From: Azolla caroliniana
Taxonomy: Eukaryota > Polypodiophyta
DNA: 64,000 nucleotides
Direction of reading: 5' to 3'
NCBI GenBank assembly: GCA_043228905.1
Contig: JBHGNT010000009.1
Span: 9,548,001-9,612,000 of the forward strand
Shown piece by piece: positions 44,701 through 50,257 of the stretch; positions within the stretch are counted from its first letter, which is position 1, and each line of letters starts with the position of its first letter. A model generated the notes under the pieces. That model saw nothing but the letters and a program-made list of their open reading frames with translations. It was not told the DNA's origin and made no database searches. The position numbers and the translations under genes were made by a program.

Positions 44701-45182
44701 TAAAATGGTTGTAAGCTTGCTTGAGAGTTTGAATACCAACAATAGCCTTTATATACACCCGTGGAAGAGACAGGGCCGACCTTGCATGATGCGACCTCGA
44801 TCGGTTCAATACTTTGACTTGTAATACCATCAACTTCCAGTGTTTTTATCTTCCCCGTGTTTCGAGCCAGAAAAACAATCTTCTTCTCCTTGAAAGGCTG
44901 GCAGCGAGGACAACTCTGACAATCAGATCTATAGCTGTACTGACAAAGTGTATCCAATAGCCTGTTACACCTTTTGTATACATGACAATCACAAGCGCTT
45001 GTAAAACCTTTCATCTCAAAGTAAAGCTTTTGGCCTTCTGTAACAATCATTGCACCATTTCTCTCATCCTGCCACTTAAATGTAGAACACCATATACTCG
45101 GTCCCAATTTTGGGAAGAGGACCATATTGCAAGTGCCTACAAATAACAGAAGAAAAACACATACATATGCAAATGTCAACAT
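8719..45182 (-). CDS. GEX2: GEX2-like gamete adhesion protein, 23 exons
   Basis: The exon chain below joins into one frame of 6600 nt (2199 codons plus stop), with consensus GT/AG borders and matching phases. Product: signal peptide ([16 protein letters not shown]), Cys-rich head to ~residue 183, 15 filamin-type Ig repeats (~183-1817), two cadherin/CSPG-like repeats (~1818-2139), a transmembrane helix (~2145-2166) and a ~33-residue tail ending in DPLWIPEDE. Many N-x-S/T sites fit a cell-surface ectodomain. In Arabidopsis, GEX2 is a sperm membrane protein with filamin-type repeats needed for gamete attachment; that role is transferred here by architecture. The introns total about 30 kb and are filled with TEs. 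Start: the Met at 45182 opens a typical signal peptide without an intron; an upstream in-frame Met at 45290 gives no better N-terminus. A further small exon could be missed. The alternative is another plant filamin-repeat surface protein. Confidence 0.7.
8852..8997 (-). CDS. GEX2: GEX2-like exon 22: transmembrane helix
   Basis: Encodes [22 protein letters not shown] then WIWYKWSKK and an acidic/basic tail. This is one clear membrane span followed by positive residues, giving type I topology. Confidence 0.8.
9098..9248 (-). CDS. GEX2: GEX2-like exon 21: end of repeat 2, stalk
   Basis: Encodes [19 protein letters not shown] then [23 protein letters not shown] is the closing strand of the second cadherin-like repeat. 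Phase 0 in, phase 1 out. Confidence 0.75.
9371..9621 (-). CDS. GEX2: GEX2-like exon 20: cadherin/CSPG-like repeat 2
   Basis: Encodes [16 protein letters not shown]... and [19 protein letters not shown]. Phase 1 in, phase 0 out (GAG/GTATAG). Confidence 0.76.
9698..9927 (-). CDS. GEX2: GEX2-like exon 19: end of repeat 1, start of repeat 2
   Basis: Joining to exon 18 across the copia-bearing intron gives the motif [15 protein letters not shown], then [13 protein letters not shown] (a DxNDNPP-like cadherin boundary). This motif spanning the junction supports the splice. Confidence 0.78.
10024..10230 (+). mobile_element. LINE fragment in intron 18
   Basis: Matches, in reverse orientation, the segment near 36950-36740 of the LINE copy at 36300-37846 (GGAGATACCA, AAGGCTTTG-CCCACT, CAATCACAACTTTCT). 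Non-coding decayed piece. Most of the rest of 9928-11006 shows nothing I can identify. Confidence 0.6.
11012..11427 (+). repeat. 5' LTR of copia 1
   Basis: 416 bp, starting TGTTAAGAATCAAGCTC. TATA-like TTGTATATAAAACCC near 11203. It ends TCCTTCA and aligns along its length to 15673-16077. Confidence 0.93.
11556..15379 (+). pseudogene. Copia 1 gag-pol remains
   Basis: In order: gag start [14 protein letters not shown] (11556) with an early TAG; UBN2-type gag to ~12200; CCHC zinc knuckle [14 protein letters not shown] (~12352-12393); protease [12 protein letters not shown] (12545); GAG-pre-integrase part ending at CEACQ (~13044). The frame then jumps directly to [16 protein letters not shown], so the DDE core is absent. 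Reverse transcriptase follows ([44 protein letters not shown]) with YVDD (14174) in a new frame, then RNase H with an internal triplication (14666-14974) ending [13 protein letters not shown]. Stops and frameshifts make it non-functional. Confidence 0.92.
14666..14974 (+). repeat. 105-bp triplication inside RNase H
   Basis: Units start at 14666, 14771 and 14876 (GATGTTGATTGGGCGGGCAA). Each is 35 codons, so the frame is kept: [12 protein letters not shown]...[12 protein letters not shown]. The third unit has DVVWAGN, losing the second Asp, and is cut short before WTNS. Each unit covers the segment holding a predicted catalytic Asp. Confidence 0.95.
15673..16077 (+). repeat. 3' LTR of copia 1
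   Basis: 405 bp, starting TGCTGAGAATGAAGC after the purine-rich CTTGAGGGAACG and ending CTTTACA directly before AAAAG. It lacks a ~20-bp segment (GATTAGATTCCACC...) present in the 5' LTR. Confidence 0.93.
16175..16396 (-). CDS. GEX2: GEX2-like exon 18: start of cadherin/CSPG-like repeat 1
   Basis: Encodes ...[13 protein letters not shown]...[18 protein letters not shown]. The HGxL and IN-AL pattern is that of CSPG/cadherin-like repeats. The donor GTAAGC gives phase 2 out. Confidence 0.72.
16521..16632 (-). CDS. GEX2: GEX2-like exon 17: linker
   Basis: Encodes [14 protein letters not shown]...[11 protein letters not shown]. The acceptor GAAG at 16633 keeps phase 1 in; the donor GTAGGT after GACGA gives phase 2 out. 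It is not in a Met-started ORF and was found by frame matching to exon 18. Confidence 0.65.
16633..17492 (-). other. Intron 16, no TE recognised
   Basis: AT-rich intron. Short ORFs only. Nothing else supported. Confidence 0.4.
17493..17816 (-). CDS. GEX2: GEX2-like exon 16: filamin-type repeat 15 (GxGL type)
   Basis: Begins [15 protein letters not shown], has [10 protein letters not shown] and [12 protein letters not shown], and ends [12 protein letters not shown]. 108 residues, last filamin-type repeat. Phase 1-1. Confidence 0.83.
18199..18300 (-). mobile_element. LINE 3' end fragment
   Basis: Carries GATATATTAACATCTTTTAAG then ACATCTTAAAATGGTGTCTC, the 3' terminal signature of the local LINE family. 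The hairpin is degraded. Confidence 0.6.
18361..18672 (-). CDS. GEX2: GEX2-like exon 15: filamin-type repeat 14
   Basis: Begins [14 protein letters not shown], has [17 protein letters not shown] and ends [11 protein letters not shown]. The intron before it (18673-27338) holds the truncated copia and the mitochondrial insertion. Phase 1-1. Confidence 0.82.
19026..20856 (-). mobile_element. LINE copy, 5' truncated, doubled 3' end
   Basis: Reverse transcriptase C-terminal part at 20859-20545 ([45 protein letters not shown]), then a decayed C-terminal region and 3' UTR. The 3' end signature with GAAA-type microsatellite occurs twice in tandem (19026 and about 19090). It is 5' truncated at about 20856, where a copia LTR fragment begins. 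Confidence 0.85.
20857..21042 (-). repeat. Copia LTR fragment with internal deletion
   Basis: Ends match the copia 1 LTR reversed: AGCAAGAGAAGGAATTAG...CAGTAGGGGGAT on the left and AATAAAGTGTGCTCACAC...GATTCTCAACA on the right. The ~170 bp between them in other copies is replaced by an unrelated ~35 bp. Confidence 0.75.
21192..21728 (-). pseudogene. Unidentified gene fragment in intron 14
   Basis: One frame runs on the minus strand from about 21610 ([53 protein letters not shown]) through a single TAG at about 21412, then [16 protein letters not shown] and [16 protein letters not shown] to a TAG near 21192. The amino-acid composition is that of a normal protein and no TE domain is seen. A pyrimidine-rich AG lies just upstream of FIVWK. 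I do not recognise the family. A host-gene piece captured by a TE, or a relic, are both possible. Confidence 0.45.
21870..22318 (+). mobile_element. LINE fragment, left arm beside the mitochondrial insertion
   Basis: Plus-strand orientation of the LINE C-terminal region (GGTATGCTGAAATGCAGCAA, then [20 protein letters not shown]). It ends at AAGGCTTTGGTTCAC, immediately before the rRNA sequence. Confidence 0.82.
22320..22549 (+). pseudogene. rrn18: Nuclear insertion of mitochondrial rrn18 (SSU rRNA) fragment
   Basis: A ~230-bp stretch matches plant mitochondrial small-subunit rRNA: CAGCTAACGCATTAAACACT, CTCAAAGGAATTGACGGGG, GCACAAGCGGTGGAGCATGT, ATACAACGCGCAAAACATT, CCCTTGACATATGAACCGG and GCATGGCTGTCATCAGCTC. 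This corresponds roughly to E. coli 16S positions 860-1070, including the 900-region universal site. CATATGAACC and AACGCATTAAACACT are mitochondrial rather than plastid features. Several CpG positions read as CpA or TpG, as expected for an old methylated nuclear copy. It is too short to be functional. Confidence 0.9.
22555..22791 (-). mobile_element. LINE fragment, right arm beside the mitochondrial insertion
   Basis: Minus-strand orientation of the same LINE family (ACAATACAATGACAGACATAG, then CACTCCTTGATGACACAATT), opposite to the left arm. It is interrupted at GGAGCCCA by the copia LTR that starts at 22792. Confidence 0.82.
22792..23183 (-). repeat. 3' LTR of copia 2
   Basis: 392 bp, TGTAAAGAATC...CTCAACA on the plus strand, about the same length as the copia 1 LTRs. 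It is preceded (minus strand) by the polypurine tract TTGAGGGGGTG. Confidence 0.88.
22792..25690 (-). mobile_element. Copia 2, 5' truncated and internally deleted
   Basis: A 3' LTR (22792-23183) is followed on the minus strand by pol remains and a gag start (~25690-25490, ending [10 protein letters not shown]). Gag is joined directly to the post-integrase linker (WPGISDP..., [20 protein letters not shown]), so most of gag, protease and integrase are deleted. Reverse transcriptase is at ~24993-24480 and 24436-24089, RNase H at 24144-23457. Multiple stops and frameshifts. The 5' LTR is absent. It inserted into a LINE copy at 22791. Confidence 0.88.
26020..26345 (+). mobile_element. Two tandem LINE 3' ends joined by telomere-like repeats
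   Basis: The first tail ends near 26070 with a CTTT microsatellite. TTTAGGG-type repeats follow (26070-26096). A second piece runs 26097-26345, from ATCGACCTATGCTAGAGATC to AAGACGTTAATATATCTTTC and the CTTT tail. Further LINE-like fragments continue to about 26590. Confidence 0.75.
26070..26096 (+). repeat. Interstitial telomere-like repeat
   Basis: TTTTAGGGTGTAGGGTTTAGG followed by GTTTAGG: about 3.5 units of the plant telomere repeat TTTAGGG with one variant unit. Confidence 0.7.
27339..27653 (-). CDS. GEX2: GEX2-like exon 14: filamin-type repeat 13 (GxGL type)
   Basis: Begins [15 protein letters not shown], has [10 protein letters not shown] and [12 protein letters not shown], and ends [14 protein letters not shown]. 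105 residues, phase 1-1. Confidence 0.83.
27870..28030 (+). mobile_element. LINE 3' end fragment
   Basis: Contains GAGACATTAATATATCTTTC and a following AAAGGCCATCATCACCCACC segment that looks like a second LINE piece. Decayed. Confidence 0.45.
28196..28690 (-). mobile_element. LINE 3' fragment
   Basis: GATATATTAACTTCTTTTAAG, AGGCCAAAATGGTCT (hairpin with one mismatch), then 3' UTR of the LINE family to ~28690. Confidence 0.75.
28818..30763 (-). mobile_element. LINE copy with reverse transcriptase C-terminal half
   Basis: A 3' microsatellite and hairpin at 28818-28870, 3' UTR, and a decayed C-terminal region. The open RT piece at 30664-29993 has [33 protein letters not shown] (the YADD-type catalytic box, here YTDD) and [11 protein letters not shown] 91-bp tandem duplication lies at its 5' end (units from 30584 and 30675). 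5' truncated. Confidence 0.87.
29993..30664 (-). pseudogene. LINE ORF2 fragment (reverse transcriptase palm and thumb)
   Basis: 224 codons without stop. The motif [14 protein letters not shown] carries Thr where Ala is usual (xADD). Endonuclease and fingers are missing, so it is dead, but the frame is unusually well kept. Confidence 0.8.
30838..31152 (-). CDS. GEX2: GEX2-like exon 13: filamin-type repeat 12 (GxGL type)
   Basis: Begins [15 protein letters not shown], has [12 protein letters not shown] and ends [12 protein letters not shown]. 105 residues, phase 1-1. Confidence 0.83.
32340..32648 (-). CDS. GEX2: GEX2-like exon 12: filamin-type repeat 11 (GxGL type)
   Basis: Begins [15 protein letters not shown], has [11 protein letters not shown] and [11 protein letters not shown], and ends QGKKYIYAG without the usual SPF motif. 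103 residues, the shortest repeat. Phase 1-1. Confidence 0.82.
32730..32779. repeat. 50-nt near-perfect hairpin in intron 11
   Basis: AATAC and GTATT outer arms, one A/A mismatch, then a 17-bp perfect stem (GATTGGATGATAAATTT and its complement) around the loop CTCT. Part of the right arm is also directly repeated at about 32661-32681. It lies ~80 bp upstream of the exon 12 acceptor in the direction of transcription. Confidence 0.85.
33000..34216 (-). other. Intron 11 body, no TE identified
   Basis: Short ORFs without domains. I see no LTR, LINE tail or RNA gene here. Confidence 0.35.
34217..34564 (-). CDS. GEX2: GEX2-like exon 11: filamin-type repeat 10 (Trp type)
   Basis: Begins [12 protein letters not shown], has [11 protein letters not shown] and [10 protein letters not shown], and ends [12 protein letters not shown]. 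It is closest in style to exon 2 (same length, WLQVGN in both). Phase 1-1. Confidence 0.84.
35295..35612 (-). CDS. GEX2: GEX2-like exon 10: filamin-type repeat 9 (GxGL type)
   Basis: Begins [15 protein letters not shown], has [12 protein letters not shown] and ends [12 protein letters not shown]. 106 residues, phase 1-1. Confidence 0.83.
35851..36171 (-). CDS. GEX2: GEX2-like exon 9: filamin-type repeat 8 (GxGL type)
   Basis: Begins [15 protein letters not shown], has [10 protein letters not shown] and [11 protein letters not shown], and ends [11 protein letters not shown]. It has the canonical filamin GxGL motif instead of the Trp of exons 2-8. Phase 1-1. Confidence 0.83.
36300..37846 (-). 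mobile_element. LINE copy, 5' truncated, intact 3' end
   Basis: A GAAA-type microsatellite at 36300-36320, the GACGCCAAAATGGCC hairpin region, then 3' UTR. Coding remains at 37582-36893 ([37 protein letters not shown]) and 37842-37447 ([31 protein letters not shown]). Same family and orientation as 19026-20856. Confidence 0.86.
38489..38824 (-). CDS. GEX2: GEX2-like exon 8: filamin-type repeat 7
   Basis: Begins [12 protein letters not shown], has [11 protein letters not shown] and [12 protein letters not shown], and ends [12 protein letters not shown]. 112 residues, phase 1-1. Confidence 0.85.
39148..39486 (-). CDS. GEX2: GEX2-like exon 7: filamin-type repeat 6
   Basis: Begins [12 protein letters not shown], has [10 protein letters not shown] and [10 protein letters not shown], and ends [12 protein letters not shown]. 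113 residues, phase 1-1. Confidence 0.85.
39567..39908 (-). CDS. GEX2: GEX2-like exon 6: filamin-type repeat 5
   Basis: Begins [11 protein letters not shown], has QMDAFGNNI and [12 protein letters not shown], and ends [12 protein letters not shown]. 114 residues, phase 1-1. Confidence 0.86.
40103..40423 (-). CDS. GEX2: GEX2-like exon 5: filamin-type repeat 4
   Basis: Begins [12 protein letters not shown], has VTDKYGNEF and [10 protein letters not shown], and ends [12 protein letters not shown]. 107 residues, phase 1-1. Confidence 0.87.
40544..40876 (-). CDS. GEX2: GEX2-like exon 4: filamin-type repeat 3
   Basis: Begins [15 protein letters not shown], has [11 protein letters not shown] and ends [12 protein letters not shown]. 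111 residues, phase 1-1. Confidence 0.87.
40954..41277 (-). CDS. GEX2: GEX2-like exon 3: filamin-type repeat 2
   Basis: Begins [14 protein letters not shown], has [12 protein letters not shown] and ends [12 protein letters not shown]. 108 residues, phase 1-1. Confidence 0.85.
41745..41945. mobile_element. Chimeric inverted LINE fragments
   Basis: 41745-41858 is in minus orientation (ATAGGTCGATCCAGATGGAG). 41870-41945 is in plus orientation and encodes [20 protein letters not shown], a reverse transcriptase segment. Similar head-to-head joining occurs around 22320. Confidence 0.65.
42500..42890 (-). mobile_element. LINE 3' fragment in intron 2
   Basis: Contains AAGTCTTTTAAGAGGCC, AAAATGGCCTATAAGACC and 3' UTR to GATCAAGAGCCCA. 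The tail microsatellite is lost. Confidence 0.75.
43674..43790 (-). mobile_element. LINE 3' end fragment in intron 2
   Basis: GAAAGAAAGACATATTAATG then AGAGGCCAAAATGGCCAACA. The hairpin is kept with a shifted right arm. Confidence 0.72.
43993..44340 (-). CDS. GEX2: GEX2-like exon 2: filamin-type repeat 1
   Basis: One repeat of 116 residues. It begins [12 protein letters not shown], contains [11 protein letters not shown] and ends [12 protein letters not shown]. Phase 1 at both ends. Confidence 0.85.
44636..45182 (-). CDS. GEX2: GEX2-like exon 1: signal peptide and Cys-rich head
   Basis: Residues 1-182. The signal peptide ends near LLFVG/TC. A Cys-rich stretch follows ([29 protein letters not shown]), then [16 protein letters not shown]. 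The donor after GCAG at 44636 is phase 1. The head domain was not identified. Confidence 0.75.
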
Positions 45183-46620
45183 AAACAAATACGTTGATAC
45201 AAGGTTGGCCTTATTCAAATTGTTGGAAATCAAACAAGACATGCTAAAGCACAATACATCATTGTCTATAATCACAGGGACCCTTACCAAATTTCTAAAT
45301 TCACATATATGAAAATGACAGTGTAGGAATAGAAAGATTTGTTGTCAATACATAGGTCAAAAGTTAAAGCCTCCAGATATGAGTTGTTGCATTCATTATA
45401 GAAAGTCATCATAATTTCCATTTGATATCATGCACAGTAGTTATTTTCTTCGAAATAATTTTATTACAACATTGTCATTATCACTTTTTCCACAATTTAA
45501 TGAGTGAAAACTGATTACCTTTCCTTTTAAAGAACAGCATTAACAAAGGTCATTGCTTGTACAATGTGGAACTTAACACAGGAAAAGTATTTTGCTTACA
45601 TAGCAACAATGGTGTGATTCCAAGCAAGCATGAAATCAACCATGGCAGGTATAGGATTTGCCACGACAAAGAAACTTTGGAGAATGAGTGAGTGACACCA
45701 CATTGCATTGATTTTTAAGTCCAAACTTCCACTACGGGAATCCTCGTGCTGAATACATATCTCATATCGTCAATACTTGAACAAGATACTCTCTGATGCT
45801 TTTGTGCACTACCTGTTTTCCATGGAAACATTGGATTTCTTGTAAGCTTTTAAGTCTTAATTTTTGCTACAATATACTCACGTTGACTATACACATATAT
45901 CTGATCTCAAGAACTAGAGCTCGATGAAATCTTCTGTAGATTTCTCTTAAACTAATCAGAAGAATTTGACCCATCTGAAATACTTGACAGATTTCTCTTC
46001 AGAAGTGCTTTAAACATTAATTTTTCTCTGGAAGGAAAAGGGATTTCTTCCATACATGCCATTTATATTAAGTCCATATTTTTTCTGATAATAGAACTGA
46101 TTTCATCAGAACTTCAACCAGATAAAATATCTCACGGATTCTCCTTCAGTTTTTGCATTCTAAAATGACCTGTTTCCAGAAAGAATAATAACGCAGGAAT
46201 TTGGTACAGAAACCCTTGTGTCAAACATAAATATATATTCAGGATCAGCAAAACTCGAACCAACGGAGATTTTTGCAAAGTTCTGTCCCCTTGAACTCAT
46301 CAGAACTCGAACTACATAAAAAATTCACAGAATGCTTTGTAAAAAGCCGACTGTTTTCAATAAGAACAAGAGATTTTCTGCAAGATTTTATGAGACCTCA
46401 TCAGATCTGTTGGTTTCCGCTGAGGGAGTTCGGTGGTTTTCTGTCTGTTGCGTTTGTTTTTCTTTTCTACTTCTGATGAGTTTTGCTATACGTTTCTGGT
46501 GTCTCTGCGTTTTGGGAAATTCCCTAAATATCCCTGTAACTTTTTTTCTTCGTCTTCTTAATTTTCAGTATTTTCTCTAATGCCCCCGCCCTCCCAACGA
46601 ACTTCAACACACACACCACA
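45183..46620 (-). promoter_or_regulatory. Upstream region of the GEX2-like gene
   Basis: No coding exon supported. It would hold the 5' UTR and promoter. I saw no decisive TATA or initiator motif. A tiny exon ending in phase 1 (MFPWKT at 45831-45813) can be drawn but gives no signal peptide. Confidence 0.35.
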
Positions 46621-46659
46621 CCTAGCTATGGGCCCAGTATCAGCGCGAACCATTAAGCC

Positions 46660-47110
46660 ATTGTCTAACAGTTTATCAGTTCCAATATAATTTAACGGTT
46701 TGGTTTTAGTTCAGCTTGATCTAAAACTTGATTATCGATTTATAGGTTTAATGGTTTATTGGTCGTTTGTTAATTTTTTTTATTTCTTAAATGGTTTACT
46801 AATTTAATAGTTTAATTAATGTTTTTTGTTTATTGATTTATTTAATTTATTGAAATGCTTATTAAATTTAATAGTTTAATTAATGCTTTTTATTTATTTA
46901 TTTAATTTAACTTGAATGCTTATTTAATCTTTTTATTAATTTGATTTAAATGGTTAGGTTTAAATTTTTTATTAAATGGTTTTGTTTGGTTCAACTTTTT
47001 CCTAAATGGTTTGCTTTAAGTGGCTTGAGAATTTATAAACGGTTTCTCTTGGTTTTCGTTTTCTATACATAAATTAGTTTGGTTCGGTTTGGCTTGGTTT
47101 CAACTTCAAG
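46660..47110. repeat. Degenerate AT-rich repeat region
   Basis: Many variants of TTTAATGGTTTA, TTTAATAGTTTAATTAATG and GGTTCGGTTTGG. No frame. It resembles the degenerate flanks common beside plant TEs. Confidence 0.6.
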
Positions 47111-47179
47111 GCAAACAAAATGAACCAAGCTTGTGGCTACACACACCCTTGAAACATAAAAGAAGCCTTTTCCACGTGT

Positions 47180-47212
47180 TTGTGTGTGTGTGTGTGTGTG
47201 GTGTGTGTGTGT
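47180..47212. repeat. GT microsatellite
   Basis: A (GT)n tract with one interruption (GTGGTG). 47111-47930 around it holds CA/GT-rich low-complexity DNA and no gene. Confidence 0.9.
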
Positions 47213-47969
47213 TTTCCAAAATGCGCGGATATGTCCATGCATTTTCTTCATTTCTAGGGCTTACGGAAATTGCACCCCAACACACACACCTTAAAAGACG
47301 TTAAATACACAAACACATGCACCCGTTTTGTTTTCTTTATTTCTACAGCTTTCATTACTTATTGAAATTGCCAACCCACACACACCTAAGAGACTTTACA
47401 TACATGCACGCACATGTGTGAAAGTGAGTTTCAAAAACTCATATAGGCATTGCTATTTTTTTCGCTTCCATCAATTCTCCCCCCTTCCCTCACTCCACAT
47501 CAGAAATAAGGTTCTACAATAGATGGGAAAACAAACAAATTGATCCATAATTTTGCTATATATAGCATGTGTAATTGAGGACAATGGGACAAATCAATCT
47601 TATATAATCTATTAGGTGTTGGGCTACAAAAAGGGGGCAAGCTACCTCCTTCATCATGGCATCATGAGACGTTGACAATATTCTATCGTTAAGGCAAAAC
47701 TCTCTTTCTATTGGACCTATTCATCTCAACTTCCAATGTATAAAACATGGTAATATTCACTCGTATGGGATGTTGATTGTATTTTATGTTTGTCTTTTGT
47801 CCTTCACTCAATAGTGTTTGACGTGTTTAAGCTCCCTTAAACCATTATTTTCTTAATCTCAATATTCATTTATTATCATTGGTATTTTTATTTTGTAATA
47901 CATGGCACGGTTGTTATTTGACACATAGGGTAGTGGGAGCCAAGTTATGGAGAGCGATGTTGAATACGG

Positions 47970-49805
47970 GGTATAATGGATGTATTCACACTATCCCATT
48001 TGGACATACTAGGTTTAGGACATTTATGTAAATATGTCTAAAGGGAGTTGCCCTAGCCCAGTTATTATATAACTGGCTTTGTAACCTAATTCATGTTGTT
48101 GGATACCATTTGAATAATACAGTTAGTATTTGTGTTCCGGATAGAACTAGCCGATAGTCGAAGCCAATCGACTCGTATCCAAATCCGAGTAGAACAAATT
48201 CGGGTGAGCCAACCGGATGCACATTGTCACCATTCATAGCCAACTATGGACAAAGCCATCTCAAGCCGACACAAATGACTTCAACATCCGGCTCATCGGA
48301 GATGAGTCTTAGGAAGTTTGACGGGTCGAACTTCAACTTCTGGAAGGAACAAATGCAAGATTATCTGATCGTCAAAGGTCTAATAGATCTGATCGAATTC
48401 AAAAATCCTCCAAAAGAGTACAAGCCGAATGAGTGGACAAAGTTAGATTGAATTGTCTAGGCCACCATTCATATGCACTTGTCAGTGTAATTCATAATGC
48501 AATCGTGTTCGACTACCTTCCAACTATGGAAGACACTATTGGACACTTATGAAAAGAAGGTCGCCGCAACAAAGATATATCTTATTTGGCGCCTCTATAA
48601 CCTTTGGATAAAAGAATCCAACTCAATCCAAGCACACATCAACGAGTACAAAAGCCTAAGCTCCGAAATTGTGGTTCATGGGACGACAATTGAAGACGAA
48701 CTAAAAGTGTCGCAATTGTGCGCTAATATGTAGTATCCCCCCTCCATGGGAAACTTCTGTCACAATTGTGTGCAATGTGTCGACTGTTGCAATAAAGTAC
48801 TATGAAGTCACAAGCTCAATCATGATTGAAGTAGCTCAGAGGAAATCATTTGGAAATCATTTGACCAGTGACGCATACGAAGTACAAGGTTTGGCTGACC
48901 AACTGAATGGTCGAGGGAGAAGTTTTTCCCGATCACCGAGAAATCAACGAAGCCAGAGTAAGTATTGGGATAATCGAACCTGCAATTATTGCAAGAAACT
49001 TGGACATATCAAGGTCGATTTCCGCGCCCTCAAATCCAAGAATGATAAGGCCCAGAGAACCGATCACAAGGGTAGTCGATAAGATGAGGTCAATTACGCT
49101 GACTCATCAGCCGAAGTACTGATAGACGACACGAACATCCTATTCATAGAAAACTTAGTTGAATCAGAAGTTCTACTTATGACTGAAGAGTCAAGCACTT
49201 GGCTCCTAAATTCGGGTGTGTCCTACCATGTGATGCCTCATAGATCTCAATTCTAGCAATATTCGGCACAACATTCCAAAGGAATGAGCCAGAAATTTGC
49301 AACACTACACTATCATTGGAATCGGTATGGTAGAGCTTAACCTTCCGGGTGGCTCTACCCTTGTACTACATTTTTTAACATTCCAAAGGAATGAGCCAGA
49401 AATTTCTAACATGTACTTGAGCTCTCAAGACCATTGATCTCAGTCGAACAATTGGACGAAGATGACATTTGTGTCGGCTCCTCAACAGGAGAGTGGACAC
49501 TCCACAAGGGGAACCACTGATTGCCAGAGGACTAAAGGTGCACTCATTGTACCCACTATATGTCACTCTTAGAGAGGGGGGCCTATTCTTGGTAGACATT
49601 CCCGTATCATCTCTTTGGCATTGTCGATTCTTTCACTTCAGTAAACTTGGCATCGCGCATCTATCTAGATCCGGCTACATCCCCAAGCTCTCATTCTCCG
49701 TGTTACTACCTTCTAGTAACACGGGGTTTCAATACTCGTTACTTTGGTATTTGATTCAAGGTCTTGTGGTCAAGAGGTGGGAAACGTGCACTGGGAATAC
49801 ACAGT
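47970..49805 (+). mobile_element. Decayed copia: gag, protease and pre-integrase remains
   Basis: The 5' LTR probably spans part of 47970-48200 (not resolved). Gag starts about 48302 (MSLRKFDGSNFNFWKEQMQD, YLIVKGLIDLIE) and continues at 48497 (TTFQLWKTLLDTYEKK). The zinc knuckle CNYCKKLGHIKVDF (~48981-49022) has Phe for the last Cys. The protease box reads WLLNSGVSYHV (49200) with Asn for the catalytic Asp. GAG-pre-integrase remains SLWHCRFFHFSKLGIAHLS lie at ~49610. Pol beyond that is absent. Confidence 0.85.
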
Positions 49806-49809
49806 AGGT

Positions 49810-50202
49810 CACAACTTCTACTACTGAGCGCAAAAGGTCGCGTAGGATAGTCTGGAACAAGTTAGTGTATCAATGGAGTCTATGGCCGAGCCGACTACAA
49901 CTGACTGGTTCCTTACAAAAGATAGTAGAACTCAGAGACTCTTAAAACATGAACATAGATCATAGCAAACAGATCTTCTATTAACTTATTGACTCAATAC
50001 AATTAACCCCCTTTACAAAGCTCCATGTCCCTATTTATAGGGAGCATGGACAATTATGTTTTAGAATGTGAACCTCTACTACTTCTTTTCATTATATTAC
50101 ATGTGTTATGTTACAATTCCCTGTCCCCTCCCCTCCCCCCCACTTTGACTTGCACTTGTCCCTACGACCCTTTCACACCTTGACCGTCCTGGCCGACCAA
50201 CA
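49810..50202 (-). repeat. LTR-like sequence of coiled-coil family copy 2
   Basis: On the minus strand it starts TGTTGGTCGGCC at 50202 and has CCCTATAAATAGGGAC (TATA) near 50030-50045. The left end is approximate. Confidence 0.5.
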
Positions 50203-50243
50203 CATGGCACGCCTGTGGGATAGTGCCATGCACGATCAAACCC
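50203..50243 (-). other. Conserved LTR-adjacent block, copy 2
   Basis: CATGGCACGCCTGTGGGATA then GTGCCATGCACG, matching 4204-4244 and 52091-52130. Confidence 0.6.
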
Positions 50244-50257
50244 AAAAACTTATTTGG

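Noticed and set aside
45183-45290. Upstream extension of exon 1 to a Met at 45290
   Set aside because: The added residues are not signal-peptide-like, while the Met at 45182 gives a clean N-terminal hydrophobic segment.
45813-45831. Tiny alternative first exon (MFPWKT) spliced to 45136
   Set aside because: Splice phases fit, but it would remove the signal peptide from a protein with a transmembrane ectodomain architecture.
47063-47304. Small ORFs through the GT tract
   Set aside because: They are made by the microsatellite on both strands and have no domain.
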